Part shown: piece by piece, positions 37,564 to 46,839 of the stretch
How the letters are laid out: each line of letters begins with the position of its first letter
Numbering within the stretch: position 1 is the first letter of the stretch
Assembly (NCBI RefSeq): GCF_002000245.1
Contig: NZ_MTCM01000001.1
Coordinates: 930,001-994,000, forward strand
Direction: 5' to 3'
Origin: Sphingobacterium sp. CZ-UAM
Lineage (GTDB): Bacteria > Bacteroidota > Bacteroidia > Sphingobacteriales > Sphingobacteriaceae
Length of the DNA stretch: 64,000 bases
Program-made: the position numbers and the translations under genes
Notes under the pieces: generated by a model
The model's input: the letters and a program-made list of their open reading frames with translations, nothing else
Databases searched by the model: none
What the model was told of the DNA's origin: nothing

Positions 37564-39774
37564 TTAGCTCTTTTCTCCGGATTGTTTCACAAAAGGCTGT
37601 CTGTAATATCTTTTTCCTGTATGATCAAACAGCGCATTGGCCACGGCGCCAAAAGTCGGTGGAAACAGCGGTTCCCCCATACCCGTTGGATTGTCCTGGT
37701 TCTCCACAAAATGTACTTCGATTTTTGCGGGAGCCTCATGCATGCGGATCATCCGATAGGTATTAAAATTGCTTTTTAAGGGTACCCCATCCTTAAATAA
37801 TTGCTCACCATACAGGGCATTCCCTATGCCGTCGATGAGTGCCCCTTCAGCCATATTGATAGCCGCATCTTTATTGATGACAATCCCACAGTCCATGACT
37901 GCTAGAGCCTGTGTGACATAAGGTTCATTGTTCTTCACGCCGATATCCACCAGTGCTGCAGCGTAGGTATTATGGCAAAAATAAGCCGCTGTCCCCCGCC
38001 CTGTTCTGGCTGGTCTTGCCAGGTTCGCAGCTTTGTCTTTTAATAGTTGGATGACGCCTGCATAACGGTCGGCATCATAGTCATTACGTTGTCCAACAGG
38101 TCGTTCCTTCGCACGTTTGAGCAGCTCTAATCTGAAATCCAAGGGATCCTTCTTCATTTCATAGGCCAGTTCATCCAAAAACGACTGTTCAGCACAGGCA
38201 ATAAAGTTAGACCCCGGTGCACGAAAAGCCCCGACTGTGATTGCAGAGGGTATAGACCAAGTCTCTGCGAGGTAATTTTCTATCGCCCCGGCCGGAAATC
38301 GGTTTTCGTGCAACGGACTTTCAGGTATTCCGCCTGCTTTGATATGAAAACCAATTAGTTGGTTGTTTTCATCTAAAGCAGCTCTATAGGTGGCGCTATA
38401 ACTAGGTCGGTAGATTCCATATGTCGTTTCATCCTCCCGCGTATACATCAGCTTGACAGGGGCTTGGATTTTTTGGGAAATAACTGCCGCTTCGACCACA
38501 TGATGTCCATAAGCGCGCAGGCCAAAACCCCCACCCATGCGCGCCAGGTTAATTTTTATTTTCTCTTTCGGTAGTCCCAGTCGGGCAGACAGCGTTTTGG
38601 TGATAAACTCCGGTGCCTGTATGGGGGCATACAATTCCGCATGATCAGCCCTGACATCAGCAAAACAGCTTACCGGTTCCATCGTATTGTGCACAAGAAA
38701 AGGCGCTGTATAGGTACGTTCGATAATGCGGGCCGCAGTTTTAAAGGCCGACTCGGGATCGCCATCGCGCCGTTTCACTTGCGCTGGCTGTGTCGAGGCC
38801 TGTTCCATAGCTGCATAATGCCGGCCTGTACTTTCCAAAAAATCAGGTTTCCCATTTTGCGCATTGCCTGTTGGGCCGCTCAATTGCAGGATCAGTTTTT
38901 TCTTCGCTTGCATCACTTCCCACGTGCTATTGCCAACGATGACAGCGATCTGTCCGTAGCTAAACACATCGAAACCATTTTTCTTATAATCCCTTAATAG
39001 GGGCTCTATGGTAAATACATCCTTTATTCCTGGCATTTGGCGGACGGCTCTGTCGTCTATGCTGGTAATTTCTCTTCCAAAACTAGCCGGATGGACAATC
39101 ATCGCAATGAGCATGCCCTCCTTTTTGTAATCGCTCGTAAATAAAGGCTTGCCGGTCACAATATTGTCGATTTCAACATTGCGTTTGGATGAGCCGATAA
39201 TTTTGAAGTCGGCGACTGTTTTGAGCCGTACATTTTTTGGTACCGGAATTTGGGCGGCCGCAGATGCAACTTCACCATAGGATAGCTTAAGGTTACTCTG
39301 CTTATGATACAGGCTCCCGGTAGCTGTGCTGATTTCGTCCAGTGGAACAGACCAGCGTTGTGCGGCGGCAAGCATCAGCATCTGCCTCGCAGTGGCACCG
39401 GCTGTCCGTAATATGGGCCAGGCTCTTCGGATAGACTGGCTGCCGCCGGTAAATTGACGTTCGAAGTGTTCCGGAAAAAAATCAGCCTGTTCCACCTGCA
39501 CACTGTCCCAGCTAACATCCAGTTCCTCGGCCAAAATCATGGGCAGCGAAGTTTTGACGTTTTGGCCAAATTCCGGATTGGGGTTAAAAAGTGTCACCCT
39601 TCCGTCAGGGTGGATCTTGATATAACTGTTCAACGTAGCGGGTGCGGTATGATCTTTTTCTGCGGCTACTGCATTCCCTACCGGCCAGTTAAACCGCAAT
39701 ATCAATCCACCGCCAGCCAACAAAGCGGCTTTTAGAAAAGACCTTCTATCTAGGGTTGTTTTATCTGCTTTCAT
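37564..39774 (-). CDS. Molybdenum subunit, isoquinoline 1-oxidoreductase/aldehyde oxidase-type, Tat-exported
   Basis: The 736-residue protein has a twin-arginine signal, DRRSFLKAALLAGGG, at residues 9-23, so it is exported folded. The body has the two-domain molybdenum-binding layout of the xanthine dehydrogenase superfamily (IorB-like). Motifs are PVSCFAD, APIQAPEF, GGGFGLRAYG and the C-terminal GMGEPLFPPTF, whose Glu is the expected catalytic base. It would use a cytosine-dinucleotide-type cofactor and pass electrons to its [2Fe-2S] partner and cytochrome, encoded upstream in the same operon. The substrate (aldehyde or N-heterocycle) cannot be told. Confidence 0.88.
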   Translation of the reverse strand: MKADKTTLDRRSFLKAALLAGGGLILRFNWPVGNAVAAEKDHTAPATLNSYIKIHPDGRVTLFNPNPEFGQNVKTSLPMILAEELDVSWDSVQVEQADFFPEHFERQFTGGSQSIRRAWPILRTAGATARQMLMLAAAQRWSVPLDEISTATGSLYHKQSNLKLSYGEVASAAAQIPVPKNVRLKTVADFKIIGSSKRNVEIDNIVTGKPLFTSDYKKEGMLIAMIVHPASFGREITSIDDRAVRQMPGIKDVFTIEPLLRDYKKNGFDVFSYGQIAVIVGNSTWEVMQAKKKLILQLSGPTGNAQNGKPDFLESTGRHYAAMEQASTQPAQVKRRDGDPESAFKTAARIIERTYTAPFLVHNTMEPVSCFADVRADHAELYAPIQAPEFITKTLSARLGLPKEKIKINLARMGGGFGLRAYGHHVVEAAVISQKIQAPVKLMYTREDETTYGIYRPSYSATYRAALDENNQLIGFHIKAGGIPESPLHENRFPAGAIENYLAETWSIPSAITVGAFRAPGSNFIACAEQSFLDELAYEMKKDPLDFRLELLKRAKERPVGQRNDYDADRYAGVIQLLKDKAANLARPARTGRGTAAYFCHNTYAAALVDIGVKNNEPYVTQALAVMDCGIVINKDAAINMAEGALIDGIGNALYGEQLFKDGVPLKSNFNTYRMIRMHEAPAKIEVHFVENQDNPTGMGEPLFPPTFGAVANALFDHTGKRYYRQPFVKQSGEKS

Positions 39775-39806
39775 CGTTCGTTTTTCAAAATTGGTTTATC
39801 CTATCC

Positions 39807-40448
39807 TTATTGCGCTGGCGCATAGGCCCCGTTAGTCAACCAGGTAATCCATGCCTCTTTAAATTCGGCATGGCTTATCGGCGGCAATGTTCTGCCCTCT
39901 CCGGGATTCCAGCCCCATTTGACCAGACCATCATCGGCATGGGCAATCAATGCCTTGAGGTCTTTGTTTCCATTTTGTTTTAGGTCTACCAATTGTTTTG
40001 CGAGTTCAGGGGCACTACGTCCCTGGAAAACCATTTTCATGTTGGCGGGCGGTAAATGCCAATCCGGACTTCCCGGAGGTGTTTTTAAACCTGCGGAATT
40101 TTCGGCCTGATGACAGTTCGTACATTTCATGGCCAGTATTCCCTTCCCGTCGGCACCGCGTTTGGGAAACATGGCATGAAGCCTGCTGTCGTCACCCTGC
40201 AACGGAATATCACCGCTGGGATGACAGTTCATGCAACGCGGACTCTGCAGTACCGCATATACTTTTTTAAAAGCATGGACAGATCGCGCACTATCTTTTT
40301 TCACTAAGACAGCTATTTCTTTATTTTCTGTATAGTGCGCATCATCCGAAAATGCGGAGACGATACCGATCAGAAATAACCCGATAACACTAAGTGTTAC
40401 AGGAAGCCTAAACTTAGTTATCTCTTTTTTTTCTTTATCTATTTTCAT
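39807..40448 (-). CDS. Membrane-anchored dihaem c-type cytochrome
   Basis: The product is 213 residues. An N-terminal hydrophobic segment (LPVTLSVIGLFLIGIVSAF, about 16-34) anchors or exports it. Two haem motifs follow, CMNCH near residue 74 and CTNCH near 109. The rest includes Met and His that may be axial ligands. It lies between the [2Fe-2S] gene (14 bp upstream) and the molybdenum subunit gene (32 bp downstream). It should therefore carry electrons from this enzyme to the respiratory chain in the periplasm. Confidence 0.85.
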   Translation of the reverse strand: MKIDKEKKEITKFRLPVTLSVIGLFLIGIVSAFSDDAHYTENKEIAVLVKKDSARSVHAFKKVYAVLQSPRCMNCHPSGDIPLQGDDSRLHAMFPKRGADGKGILAMKCTNCHQAENSAGLKTPPGSPDWHLPPANMKMVFQGRSAPELAKQLVDLKQNGNKDLKALIAHADDGLVKWGWNPGEGRTLPPISHAEFKEAWITWLTNGAYAPAQ

Positions 40449-40462
40449 AACGATTTTTAAGG

Positions 40463-40927
40463 TTAACCCTTTTGTTTCTGGAGTTCCGCAGCCTGGTGAA
40501 TTGCCTTACGGATGCGGGAGTAGGTGCCGCAACGACAGATATTTCCGGCCATGGCATCGTCAATATCCTGATCTGTGGGGGTCGGACGCTCACGTAGCAG
40601 TACGGCTGCTGACATAATCTGTCCGGCATGGCAATAACCACATTGTGGAACATCGACATCTTTCCATGCAAGCTGCAAAGGATGATCGCCATTTTCCGAA
40701 AGGCCTTCAATGGTGGTGACTTCTTTGCCGATCGCACGTTTCATCTTCGTCACACAGGCACGTACAGCCTCCCCGTCGAGATGGACGACGCAGGCCCCAC
40801 ATTGGGCAACTCCGCAACCATATTTTGCACCCGTTAATCCCACATAATCTCTCAGGAACCACAATAAAGGCATTTCCTTATCTACGTCTACCGTATATTC
40901 CTTTTTATTGATTCGTATGCTATTCAT
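40463..40927 (-). CDS. [2Fe-2S] subunit of the molybdenum hydroxylase (IorA/CoxS-like)
   Basis: The 154-residue protein has the N-terminal plant-ferredoxin cluster [15 protein letters not shown] (residues about 36-50) plus a later Cys. The C-terminal helical domain has a second cluster, [10 protein letters not shown] near 98 and [10 protein letters not shown] near 131. This is the complete small-subunit layout. It lacks its own signal and would ride on the Tat-exported large subunit. It is the first gene of a three-gene operon. The 223-bp gap to the divergent mobA gene must hold both promoters, but no clear -7 box was found. Confidence 0.92.
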   Translation of the reverse strand: MNSIRINKKEYTVDVDKEMPLLWFLRDYVGLTGAKYGCGVAQCGACVVHLDGEAVRACVTKMKRAIGKEVTTIEGLSENGDHPLQLAWKDVDVPQCGYCHAGQIMSAAVLLRERPTPTDQDIDDAMAGNICRCGTYSRIRKAIHQAAELQKQKG

Positions 40928-41150
40928 AATTTGTTTATTCTTAGTTACTCCGTACAGGATCCTTCAATAAAAATAAGCATTTGAGCCATAGCTTGGATAA
41001 AATATTATACAAATAGGTAATATTGCCCATATAGGCTGTAAGTAGATCAGCGTCAAAGGGCAACACATGCTACTGCAGCAATACGGCATTTTCACGATTA
41101 AACTAAATTCCGTAACTTCAATACAATTGATATACTTAGCAGCGACAGCA

Positions 41151-41783
41151 ATGATTTTCAATGACACGATATACCCCAGATTAAATGGCCTTGTGCTCAT
41201 CGGTGGCAGAAGCCTACGGATGGGAAAGCCCAAAGAGACGATCCAATGGCATGGTAAACAACAATGTTACCACCTGGTTGATCTGTTGCGGGCTTATTGC
41301 GAAAAGGTTTATATCTCCTGTCGCCCGGAGCAGCTGTCCGAAATGATGGATGAAGCAGCTGTATACAGCTATGAGCTACTGCCCGATAACTATCCGGATA
41401 TTGGCCCTATGGGTGGTATACTGACCGCATTTGACGCGCATCCCGAGCAGGCCTGGCTTGTCATTGCCTGTGATTTACCCTTGGTGGATCGTGCCGCGAT
41501 TGGGTATCTGGTTCAACAGCGGGATCCATTACAAATAGCTACGGCCTTTACAGGGCCCCGACTCCAGTTTCCCGAGCCATTGTTTGCCATTTGGGAGCCC
41601 GCCTCCTATCCCCTCCTTCAGCAGATGGTTGGCGCGCATAAACTATCGCCACGTCAGCTATTGATACAGCAGCAGGTCACAGGGATCGATGCGCCTGACG
41701 GAAAAGTACTTACCAACGTCAATACCCCCGCCGAAGCCAGCAGGGTAAAAGCGATGATTGCTGCCAAAATTCAGGGCCGCTGA
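41151..41783 (+). CDS. mobA: Molybdenum cofactor guanylyltransferase MobA
   Basis: The best start is the ATG at 41151 (MIFNDTIYPRLNGLVLIGG; 210 residues); the frame stays open to 41067. The nucleotide-binding signature GGRSLRMGKPK follows the first strand, and later VIACDLPLVD and FPEPLFAIWEP match MobA. The enzyme joins GMP to molybdopterin, making the guanine-dinucleotide form needed by DMSO-reductase-family enzymes such as the FdhF-like protein next door. The genes converge with a 13-bp overlap. Confidence 0.85.
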   Translation: MIFNDTIYPRLNGLVLIGGRSLRMGKPKETIQWHGKQQCYHLVDLLRAYCEKVYISCRPEQLSEMMDEAAVYSYELLPDNYPDIGPMGGILTAFDAHPEQAWLVIACDLPLVDRAAIGYLVQQRDPLQIATAFTGPRLQFPEPLFAIWEPASYPLLQQMVGAHKLSPRQLLIQQQVTGIDAPDGKVLTNVNTPAEASRVKAMIAAKIQGR

Positions 41784-44173
41784 AGGGCGCCACGGTAAAG
41801 CATTTCATCCACTTTCTTATACACCTCCGGATCATGTTTTTTGATCTTGATCTTTACATATTTGGACGCAGGCATATTGCTTTCCCTGACCACATTATTG
41901 ACCGGTACAAGGACATTTGTTTCGGGGAAGTAAGTGACTGTATTCTTCTCCGGAATGGCGTAGGACACGATCAGGAATAAAGGTGCTACGCGCTCTATTC
42001 CATCATCATAGTTATAAAGGTCCACTTTGTCTCCGGCTTTAAAACCCGCCTTGGCTATATCTTGCGGATTCATAAAAATCACGCGACGCTCATTTTTGAT
42101 TCCCCGATAGCGGTCGTCCAACCCATAGATGGTCGTGTTGAATTGATCATGGGTACGAGTTGTCGCCATCATATATTCATCATCTGCGAGCTGGTTATGT
42201 GGTAGCTCAGTTTGTGTAAAAGGTGCTAAACCACCCAGTTGCCGAACAAAAGACTGGGAATCACGGGCTTCATTGGGTAGATAGAAGCCTTCCTTCTGCC
42301 GTACCCTGACATTATAGTTTTCAAAACCCGGAATACAGTGCTCGATCGCATCACGTACCGCGTCATAGCTATCGTGATAACGCTGCCAATCGATAACGGA
42401 GCGGTTGCCTAGGGTTGCCATCGCCATCCGGCATACAATCTGCGTTTCATTGATAAGGTTTTTGGATACCGCGTCCAGCACACCTTTGGAAGCCTGTACC
42501 ACGCCCATGGAATTTTCTGTGCTGACGATCTGGACCTTCCCATTGACAATATCTTTGTCGCTACGGCCATAGGTGGGCAAAATAAGGGCTGCTTTGCCGT
42601 GGATCAGGTGCCCGCGGTTTAACTTCGTGGATACGCAGACCAATAGATCGAGCTTTCGCAATGCATTTGCCGTAAATGTGGTATCAGGTGTCGCTGACAG
42701 AAAATTGCCGCCCATACAGAAGAGAAATTTAATCTTTTCGGCGTGCATGGCCTTGATAGCGCGTACCACATCGTAGCCGTGTTCGCGGGGCGGTTCGAAT
42801 CCGAAATACTGTCGCAGCCTATCCAGCTGTTCATCCGTGGGTTTCTCGTCAATGAGCATGGTACGGTTGCCTTGCACATTACTGTGCCCACGTACTGGGC
42901 ATACGCCACCACCTTTGATCCCGATGCTTCCTTTCAGCAGCAGGATGTTCAGGATCTCGCGGATCATATCCACCCCATTGGGCTGTTGCGTCAGTCCCAT
43001 TCCCCAGCAGAAAATAATCTTATTTTTGAAAGCCAGCAGTTCCGCTGCCTGTTGGATGTCGGCTACAGCCACACCGCTCAGTTGGCCCAGCTGTTCAAGT
43101 GTATATTTGGATTCATCAAATTGCTGCCTAAAGGCTTCAAAACCCGTAGTCTTATTCTTGATAAAGTCGGTATGGAGTACTTTTCCGGGATTTTTATGCT
43201 CCAGATCCAGCAAGATCATTTCCAGTGCTTTTAGGAGCGCCATATCCCCATTGATCTTTACCGGCAAGTAGAGATCGGCCAGACTTACGCCCTTGCCGAT
43301 AATGCCATTGATCTGTTGCGGGTTGTGGAAACCCATCAGGCCAGCTTCCGGTAAGGGGTTGATGGCAATAATTTTAGCGCCATTTTTTTTGGCCTTTTCC
43401 AGCGCGCTCATCATGCGGAGGGCATTCGTCCCCGGATTATGTCCGATGATCACAATCAGTTCGCTTTCATAAAAGTCTGCGAGTTTGACAGTGCCCTTTC
43501 CTATGCCGATCGTTGGGCGCAGTGCCGAACCCGAAGTCTCGTGGCACATGTTGGAACAGTCGGGCATATTATTGGTGCCAAATTCTTTGGCAAATAGCTG
43601 ATAGACAAAAGAAGCTTCGTTGCTGGTACGGCCAGAGGTATAAAAAGCCGCTTCATGCGGTGAGGCCAAGGAATTAAGTTGGGTGGCAATTTTCTGAAAG
43701 GCCCCCTCCCAGCTGATCGGTTCGTAATGCGTTGCCCCCGGGGCTAGGTACATCGGGTCCGTCAGGCGTCCCATTTTTCCAATCTCATAGTCGTTGAGCT
43801 GTGCCAGCTCATAGACGGAATTATTTTTGAAAAATTCTGGCGTCACCCGTTTTGTGGTTGCCTCTTCGGCCAGGGCCTTTGCGCCATTTTCACAATATTC
43901 ACCTATGGGCGAGCGTTCATCGTCCGGATCGGGCCAGGCACAGCTCGGACAGTCAAATCCGCCCATCTGATTCATTTTGAATAAGGCTTTGGTGCCCCTA
44001 AAAAGCGTCTTTTCTTCAATAAGATCTGCAAAGGCAGCCAAAACTGCCGGAATACCCGCCGCCGATTTTTCCACGGGGGTCAGCTTAAGGTCAAGAAGCT
44101 TATAAGGGTTTTCTGCCTGTGGCTCGGCCTGAATATCATGCTCCAGTTCTTGCTTTCTGTTGTTTTCTTCCAT
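41771..44173 (-). CDS. FdhF/YdeP-type molybdopterin oxidoreductase
   Basis: With the ATG at 44173 (MEENNRKQELEHD) the product is 800 residues; an upstream in-frame ATG at 44275 would add 34 residues and overlap the previous gene. It belongs to the formate-dehydrogenase-like alpha family. There is a short Cys motif, CPSCAWPDPDDERS, near residue 76 with a later Cys in EYCENGAKAL. The likely Mo-ligand Cys is in SNMCHETSGSAL near 214. A C-terminal molybdopterin-dinucleotide domain follows. No signal peptide, so it is cytoplasmic. YdeP-like proteins lack a well-established substrate. FdhD and MobA nearby provide sulfuration and cofactor. Confidence 0.88.
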   Translation of the reverse strand: MEENNRKQELEHDIQAEPQAENPYKLLDLKLTPVEKSAAGIPAVLAAFADLIEEKTLFRGTKALFKMNQMGGFDCPSCAWPDPDDERSPIGEYCENGAKALAEEATTKRVTPEFFKNNSVYELAQLNDYEIGKMGRLTDPMYLAPGATHYEPISWEGAFQKIATQLNSLASPHEAAFYTSGRTSNEASFVYQLFAKEFGTNNMPDCSNMCHETSGSALRPTIGIGKGTVKLADFYESELIVIIGHNPGTNALRMMSALEKAKKNGAKIIAINPLPEAGLMGFHNPQQINGIIGKGVSLADLYLPVKINGDMALLKALEMILLDLEHKNPGKVLHTDFIKNKTTGFEAFRQQFDESKYTLEQLGQLSGVAVADIQQAAELLAFKNKIIFCWGMGLTQQPNGVDMIREILNILLLKGSIGIKGGGVCPVRGHSNVQGNRTMLIDEKPTDEQLDRLRQYFGFEPPREHGYDVVRAIKAMHAEKIKFLFCMGGNFLSATPDTTFTANALRKLDLLVCVSTKLNRGHLIHGKAALILPTYGRSDKDIVNGKVQIVSTENSMGVVQASKGVLDAVSKNLINETQIVCRMAMATLGNRSVIDWQRYHDSYDAVRDAIEHCIPGFENYNVRVRQKEGFYLPNEARDSQSFVRQLGGLAPFTQTELPHNQLADDEYMMATTRTHDQFNTTIYGLDDRYRGIKNERRVIFMNPQDIAKAGFKAGDKVDLYNYDDGIERVAPLFLIVSYAIPEKNTVTYFPETNVLVPVNNVVRESNMPASKYVKIKIKKHDPEVYKKVDEMLYRGALQRP

Positions 44174-44207
44174 GACGATAGGTATTGGGATACTTATTTT
44201 TTTAAAG

Positions 44208-44558
44208 TCAGCATGCGAGATTGGGGTTCGGATAATTGTCACTTTGATCTTCCGTCGTATTGTCAATACAGGCAAAATCTTTTTCCACGAGCAATTTTAC
44301 TTTTCCCGATTGCCCCTCGAAGCCTATCCGTTCCGTTTGGACCAATTCCCTGATCATCTCAGCTGATAAACCGACCGTGATTTTATGGCCCACAAAAGAG
44401 GCTACAAGTGATTCGGTAGCTGACTGGACAATGTTGTAAACAAGATCCTGCTGGATAAATTCGGTCCGCCCGGATACTTCCCCCTGGGTACCTAACTGAT
44501 CAATTTCAGACCTGGTCAACCGAAGCCTGACTGTATTATCCTTGATTCTTATTTTCAT
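44208..44558 (-). CDS. Conserved hypothetical partner of the FdhF/FdhD locus
   Basis: The 116-residue beta-rich protein starts MKIRIKDNTVRLRLTRSEID. It lies between fdhD and the fdhF-like gene, 34 bp before the oxidoreductase ATG. A gene of this sort next to FdhF/YdeP enzymes seems recurrent in Bacteroidota (recollection, not checked). A chaperone or assembly factor would fit. The C-terminal DNTTEDQSDNYPNPN is disordered. Confidence 0.65.
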   Translation of the reverse strand: MKIRIKDNTVRLRLTRSEIDQLGTQGEVSGRTEFIQQDLVYNIVQSATESLVASFVGHKITVGLSAEMIRELVQTERIGFEGQSGKVKLLVEKDFACIDNTTEDQSDNYPNPNLAC

Positions 44559-44643
44559 CTTTCTAGCTATTTATCAATTTGCTGCCTGATTTTATCTTTT
44601 AATTTTTTGTCGACCGACATGGGCTTTTCAGATCATACTGAAC

Positions 44644-45522
44644 CTATGGTATTAACCCGCCAATCGTCATATTGTTTCCCTGATGATAGATATTGAATCT
44701 GTGATCCCGCAAAAAGCCCAATAAGCTTATGTCAAATTCCTTGGCCAATTCGATTGCCAGGCTGGAGGGGGCACCGATTGCCGCGATGCAGGATATACCG
44801 GCCATGGCCGCTTTTTGTACAAGTTCAAAACTGGCACGGCCACTCAATAGCAATATCGTTTTCTGCAAGGGCAATAAACTGTTCATCAGCGCATGTCCCA
44901 CGAGCTTATCGAGTGCATTATGGCGACCTACATCTTCCCGCAGGGCGATAAGTTGCCCATTCCTGTCAAATAGCCCTGCGGCATGTATGCCGCCGGTCGC
45001 GGAAAAGTTTCCCTGTGCAGCGCGGAGCTGGTCTGATAATGTGTAGAGCACTTCGTAGTCCAGCGTGAAAGCTTCAGGAATAAGCTCCTTAAAAATACTG
45101 ACTGTTTTGATTGCCCCAATTGATCCTTTTCCACATACGCCACAACTGGAGCTGCTGTAGAAATTCCGGTCCAGGCTGTTTGTTTCGGGGGCAAATCCCT
45201 CACAAAGTTCTACCACAATAATATTATGGCTATTTCGGGCACACAATGCATCGACATGATCCACCGACCTGATTTGACCCGCTTCCGAAATAAGCCCCTC
45301 GGTAAAGAGAAATCCAGTGGCGAGTTCGGCATCATGCCCTGGGGTACGCATCGTGACGGAAATATTCTTATGCGCTGTTATTCCTGCCACTGTCGTTTGT
45401 ATCCGGATCTCCAGGGGCTCCTCTATCGAGATACTATCTGATATTCGTTCCTGCGACCTACCGCTTACTTTGACGAGGTCAATTTGTTTTATTGTGGTAC
45501 GCTGTAATGCGGTAGATTTCAT
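44644..45522 (-). CDS. fdhD: FdhD sulfurtransferase
   Basis: The product is 292 residues. The conserved Cys loop is SSSCGVCGKGS near residues 125-135, followed by FSATGGIHAAGLFD and REDVGRHNALDKLVGHAL, all FdhD signatures. The two Cys carry persulfide sulfur from a cysteine desulfurase to the Mo centre of formate-dehydrogenase-type enzymes. A desulfurase gene is at 57285-58433. It heads the leftward operon with the 116-residue gene and the oxidoreductase. Confidence 0.95.
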   Translation of the reverse strand: MKSTALQRTTIKQIDLVKVSGRSQERISDSISIEEPLEIRIQTTVAGITAHKNISVTMRTPGHDAELATGFLFTEGLISEAGQIRSVDHVDALCARNSHNIIVVELCEGFAPETNSLDRNFYSSSSCGVCGKGSIGAIKTVSIFKELIPEAFTLDYEVLYTLSDQLRAAQGNFSATGGIHAAGLFDRNGQLIALREDVGRHNALDKLVGHALMNSLLPLQKTILLLSGRASFELVQKAAMAGISCIAAIGAPSSLAIELAKEFDISLLGFLRDHRFNIYHQGNNMTIGGLIP

Positions 45523-45560
45523 TGTGCAGATTTTTTATACGTCCTAACTGTTAAAGCTCC

Positions 45561-46322
45561 TTATTCCCAATGTGTCATGTCGTACGGATAATAAGCATTG
45601 TCCTTAAAGGTATCGTTGTCCAGGCCCATTCTTTTGGCAACAGCAGCCACTTCCCATGCCCAATAACCACTGTAGCCCCATTCTCTCAAATGGGAATTGT
45701 ACCAGGCTTCCTCCTTGTGCATCTCATACCAGTTTTTCAGGTATTGCTTGATGGCTACCTCTGCTTCTTTGTCAGGAAGGTTGATGATGTCCTGTAATAT
45801 CACAAATGGGCGATAATCATTCGTACTTTTGCCCTCGCTCTCAAGACCCACGATAAAGTATATCAAGCGATGCGGTTTAAAAACCGGTTCGGTATCGCTG
45901 TTCTCCCAAATGTTTATGAAAGTTTGTATTCCCGGATAATGATCCTGAAGTTTGTTCAGCAGAAATAGCAAAGAACAGCACTTAAGAAATAGGTAGTTAT
46001 TTTTGAACTCCTTTGGATCTGCCTGAAGGAGAAAGCTCATCGCTTCGTCCAGCATAGGAAGTATTGCTTCTAGTTCCCCGCCTTTGGAATAAATAAGCTG
46101 GATTTTTTGAAGCCTGATACTACAGGCTTCAATGTAATGGTGATTTTCCAGACAGCCATTTTTTTCTTTATAGGACTGAAAGTCTTCATCGTCATCTTGT
46201 ATCCACAAATCAATTCTTTCAAGTTCGCTCTCGAAGTATTTTAAATTTTTATGTTGCGCCCTTACTGGTTGCGATGAACTGTTAGGTTCTGCGCTTCCAA
46301 AAATTTTGCTGAAAAAGCCCAT
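45561..46322 (-). CDS. Hypothetical protein with helical repeats
   Basis: The 253-residue soluble, helical, acidic protein (LDEAMSFLLQADPKEF, FLKCCSLLFLLNKL) suggests TPR-like or other helical repeats. It ends YYPYDMTHWE. The first 20 residues, with Ser/Gln-rich MGFFSKIFGSAEPNSS, are a linker with no signal peptide. It is 2 bp downstream of a small lipoprotein gene, so they form a pair. Their relation to the molybdoenzymes is unclear. Family unknown. Confidence 0.7.
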   Translation of the reverse strand: MGFFSKIFGSAEPNSSSQPVRAQHKNLKYFESELERIDLWIQDDDEDFQSYKEKNGCLENHHYIEACSIRLQKIQLIYSKGGELEAILPMLDEAMSFLLQADPKEFKNNYLFLKCCSLLFLLNKLQDHYPGIQTFINIWENSDTEPVFKPHRLIYFIVGLESEGKSTNDYRPFVILQDIINLPDKEAEVAIKQYLKNWYEMHKEEAWYNSHLREWGYSGYWAWEVAAVAKRMGLDNDTFKDNAYYPYDMTHWE

Positions 46323-46324
46323 GT

Positions 46325-46678
46325 TTACTTAAGTTTCATATATTTATTCTCAACACCTTCATAACTAATCGTTAATGTGTCATTCTTTATGCTAAAAATA
46401 CCTTCAGTTTTCTCTTTTGTAGCAGTCTCCACCGTGATTAGCTTATCCTGCTCGGTTTCGTAGGTCGATGTAATTATAAGTTGCGTTTCACCTTGCCCCA
46501 ACTGCTGAATGAGTTTTCCATCCTTTGTGAATTCCAGCGAGATCTTCTCCATGGAACCGCCTGTTTCCGAATCTTTCACTGCTCCGTTCCACTTACCGAT
46601 AAGTCTTGGATCTTCCTGTTTTTGTGAATTGCAGCTCATTACTAAAAGACAACTCACAACAAATAATATTTGCTTCAT
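46325..46678 (-). CDS. Small lipoprotein
   Basis: The 117-residue protein has a lipoprotein signal: a hydrophobic run followed by LVMSC, lipidation at about Cys16. The mature part is beta-rich and of lipocalin-like size (IGKWNGAVKDSE, TLTISYEGVENKYMKL). This pattern resembles the small lipocalin-like lipoproteins of Bacteroidota. A likely -7 promoter box lies 20 bp upstream. Confidence 0.75.
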   Translation of the reverse strand: MKQILFVVSCLLVMSCNSQKQEDPRLIGKWNGAVKDSETGGSMEKISLEFTKDGKLIQQLGQGETQLIITSTYETEQDKLITVETATKEKTEGIFSIKNDTLTISYEGVENKYMKLK

Positions 46679-46697
46679 TTAAATTTTATTGAACTTT

Positions 46698-46705
46698 CAA
46701 ATTTA
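46698..46705 (-). promoter_or_regulatory. -7 box of the lipoprotein/253-residue gene pair
   Basis: The leftward strand reads TAAATTTG, matching the Bacteroidota TAnnTTTG consensus, 20 bp before the lipoprotein ATG. The -33 region (ATTTAG about 18 bp upstream) is only a weak match to TTTG. Confidence 0.5.
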
Positions 46706-46839
46706 TATCGCTTCAGTACGCCTAAATTAGTGTCATTATTTCATTTAATAAAGAAATATCCGCTTTATTCATTTTAAAGACATAAAATATAACACCTCAA
46801 AACCTGAATAATTGTCTGATAAAACAATTTTCATGACAC

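Noticed and set aside
41067..41150. Upstream 28-codon extension of mobA
   Set aside because: The conserved nucleotide-binding strand begins about 12 residues after the ATG at 41151, which is the normal distance; the extension shows no conservation-like pattern.
46800..46835. AATTGT...ACAATT hairpin after the second molybdenum subunit gene
   Set aside because: Only 6 AT-rich base pairs with no T-run in the right direction; too weak to call a terminator.
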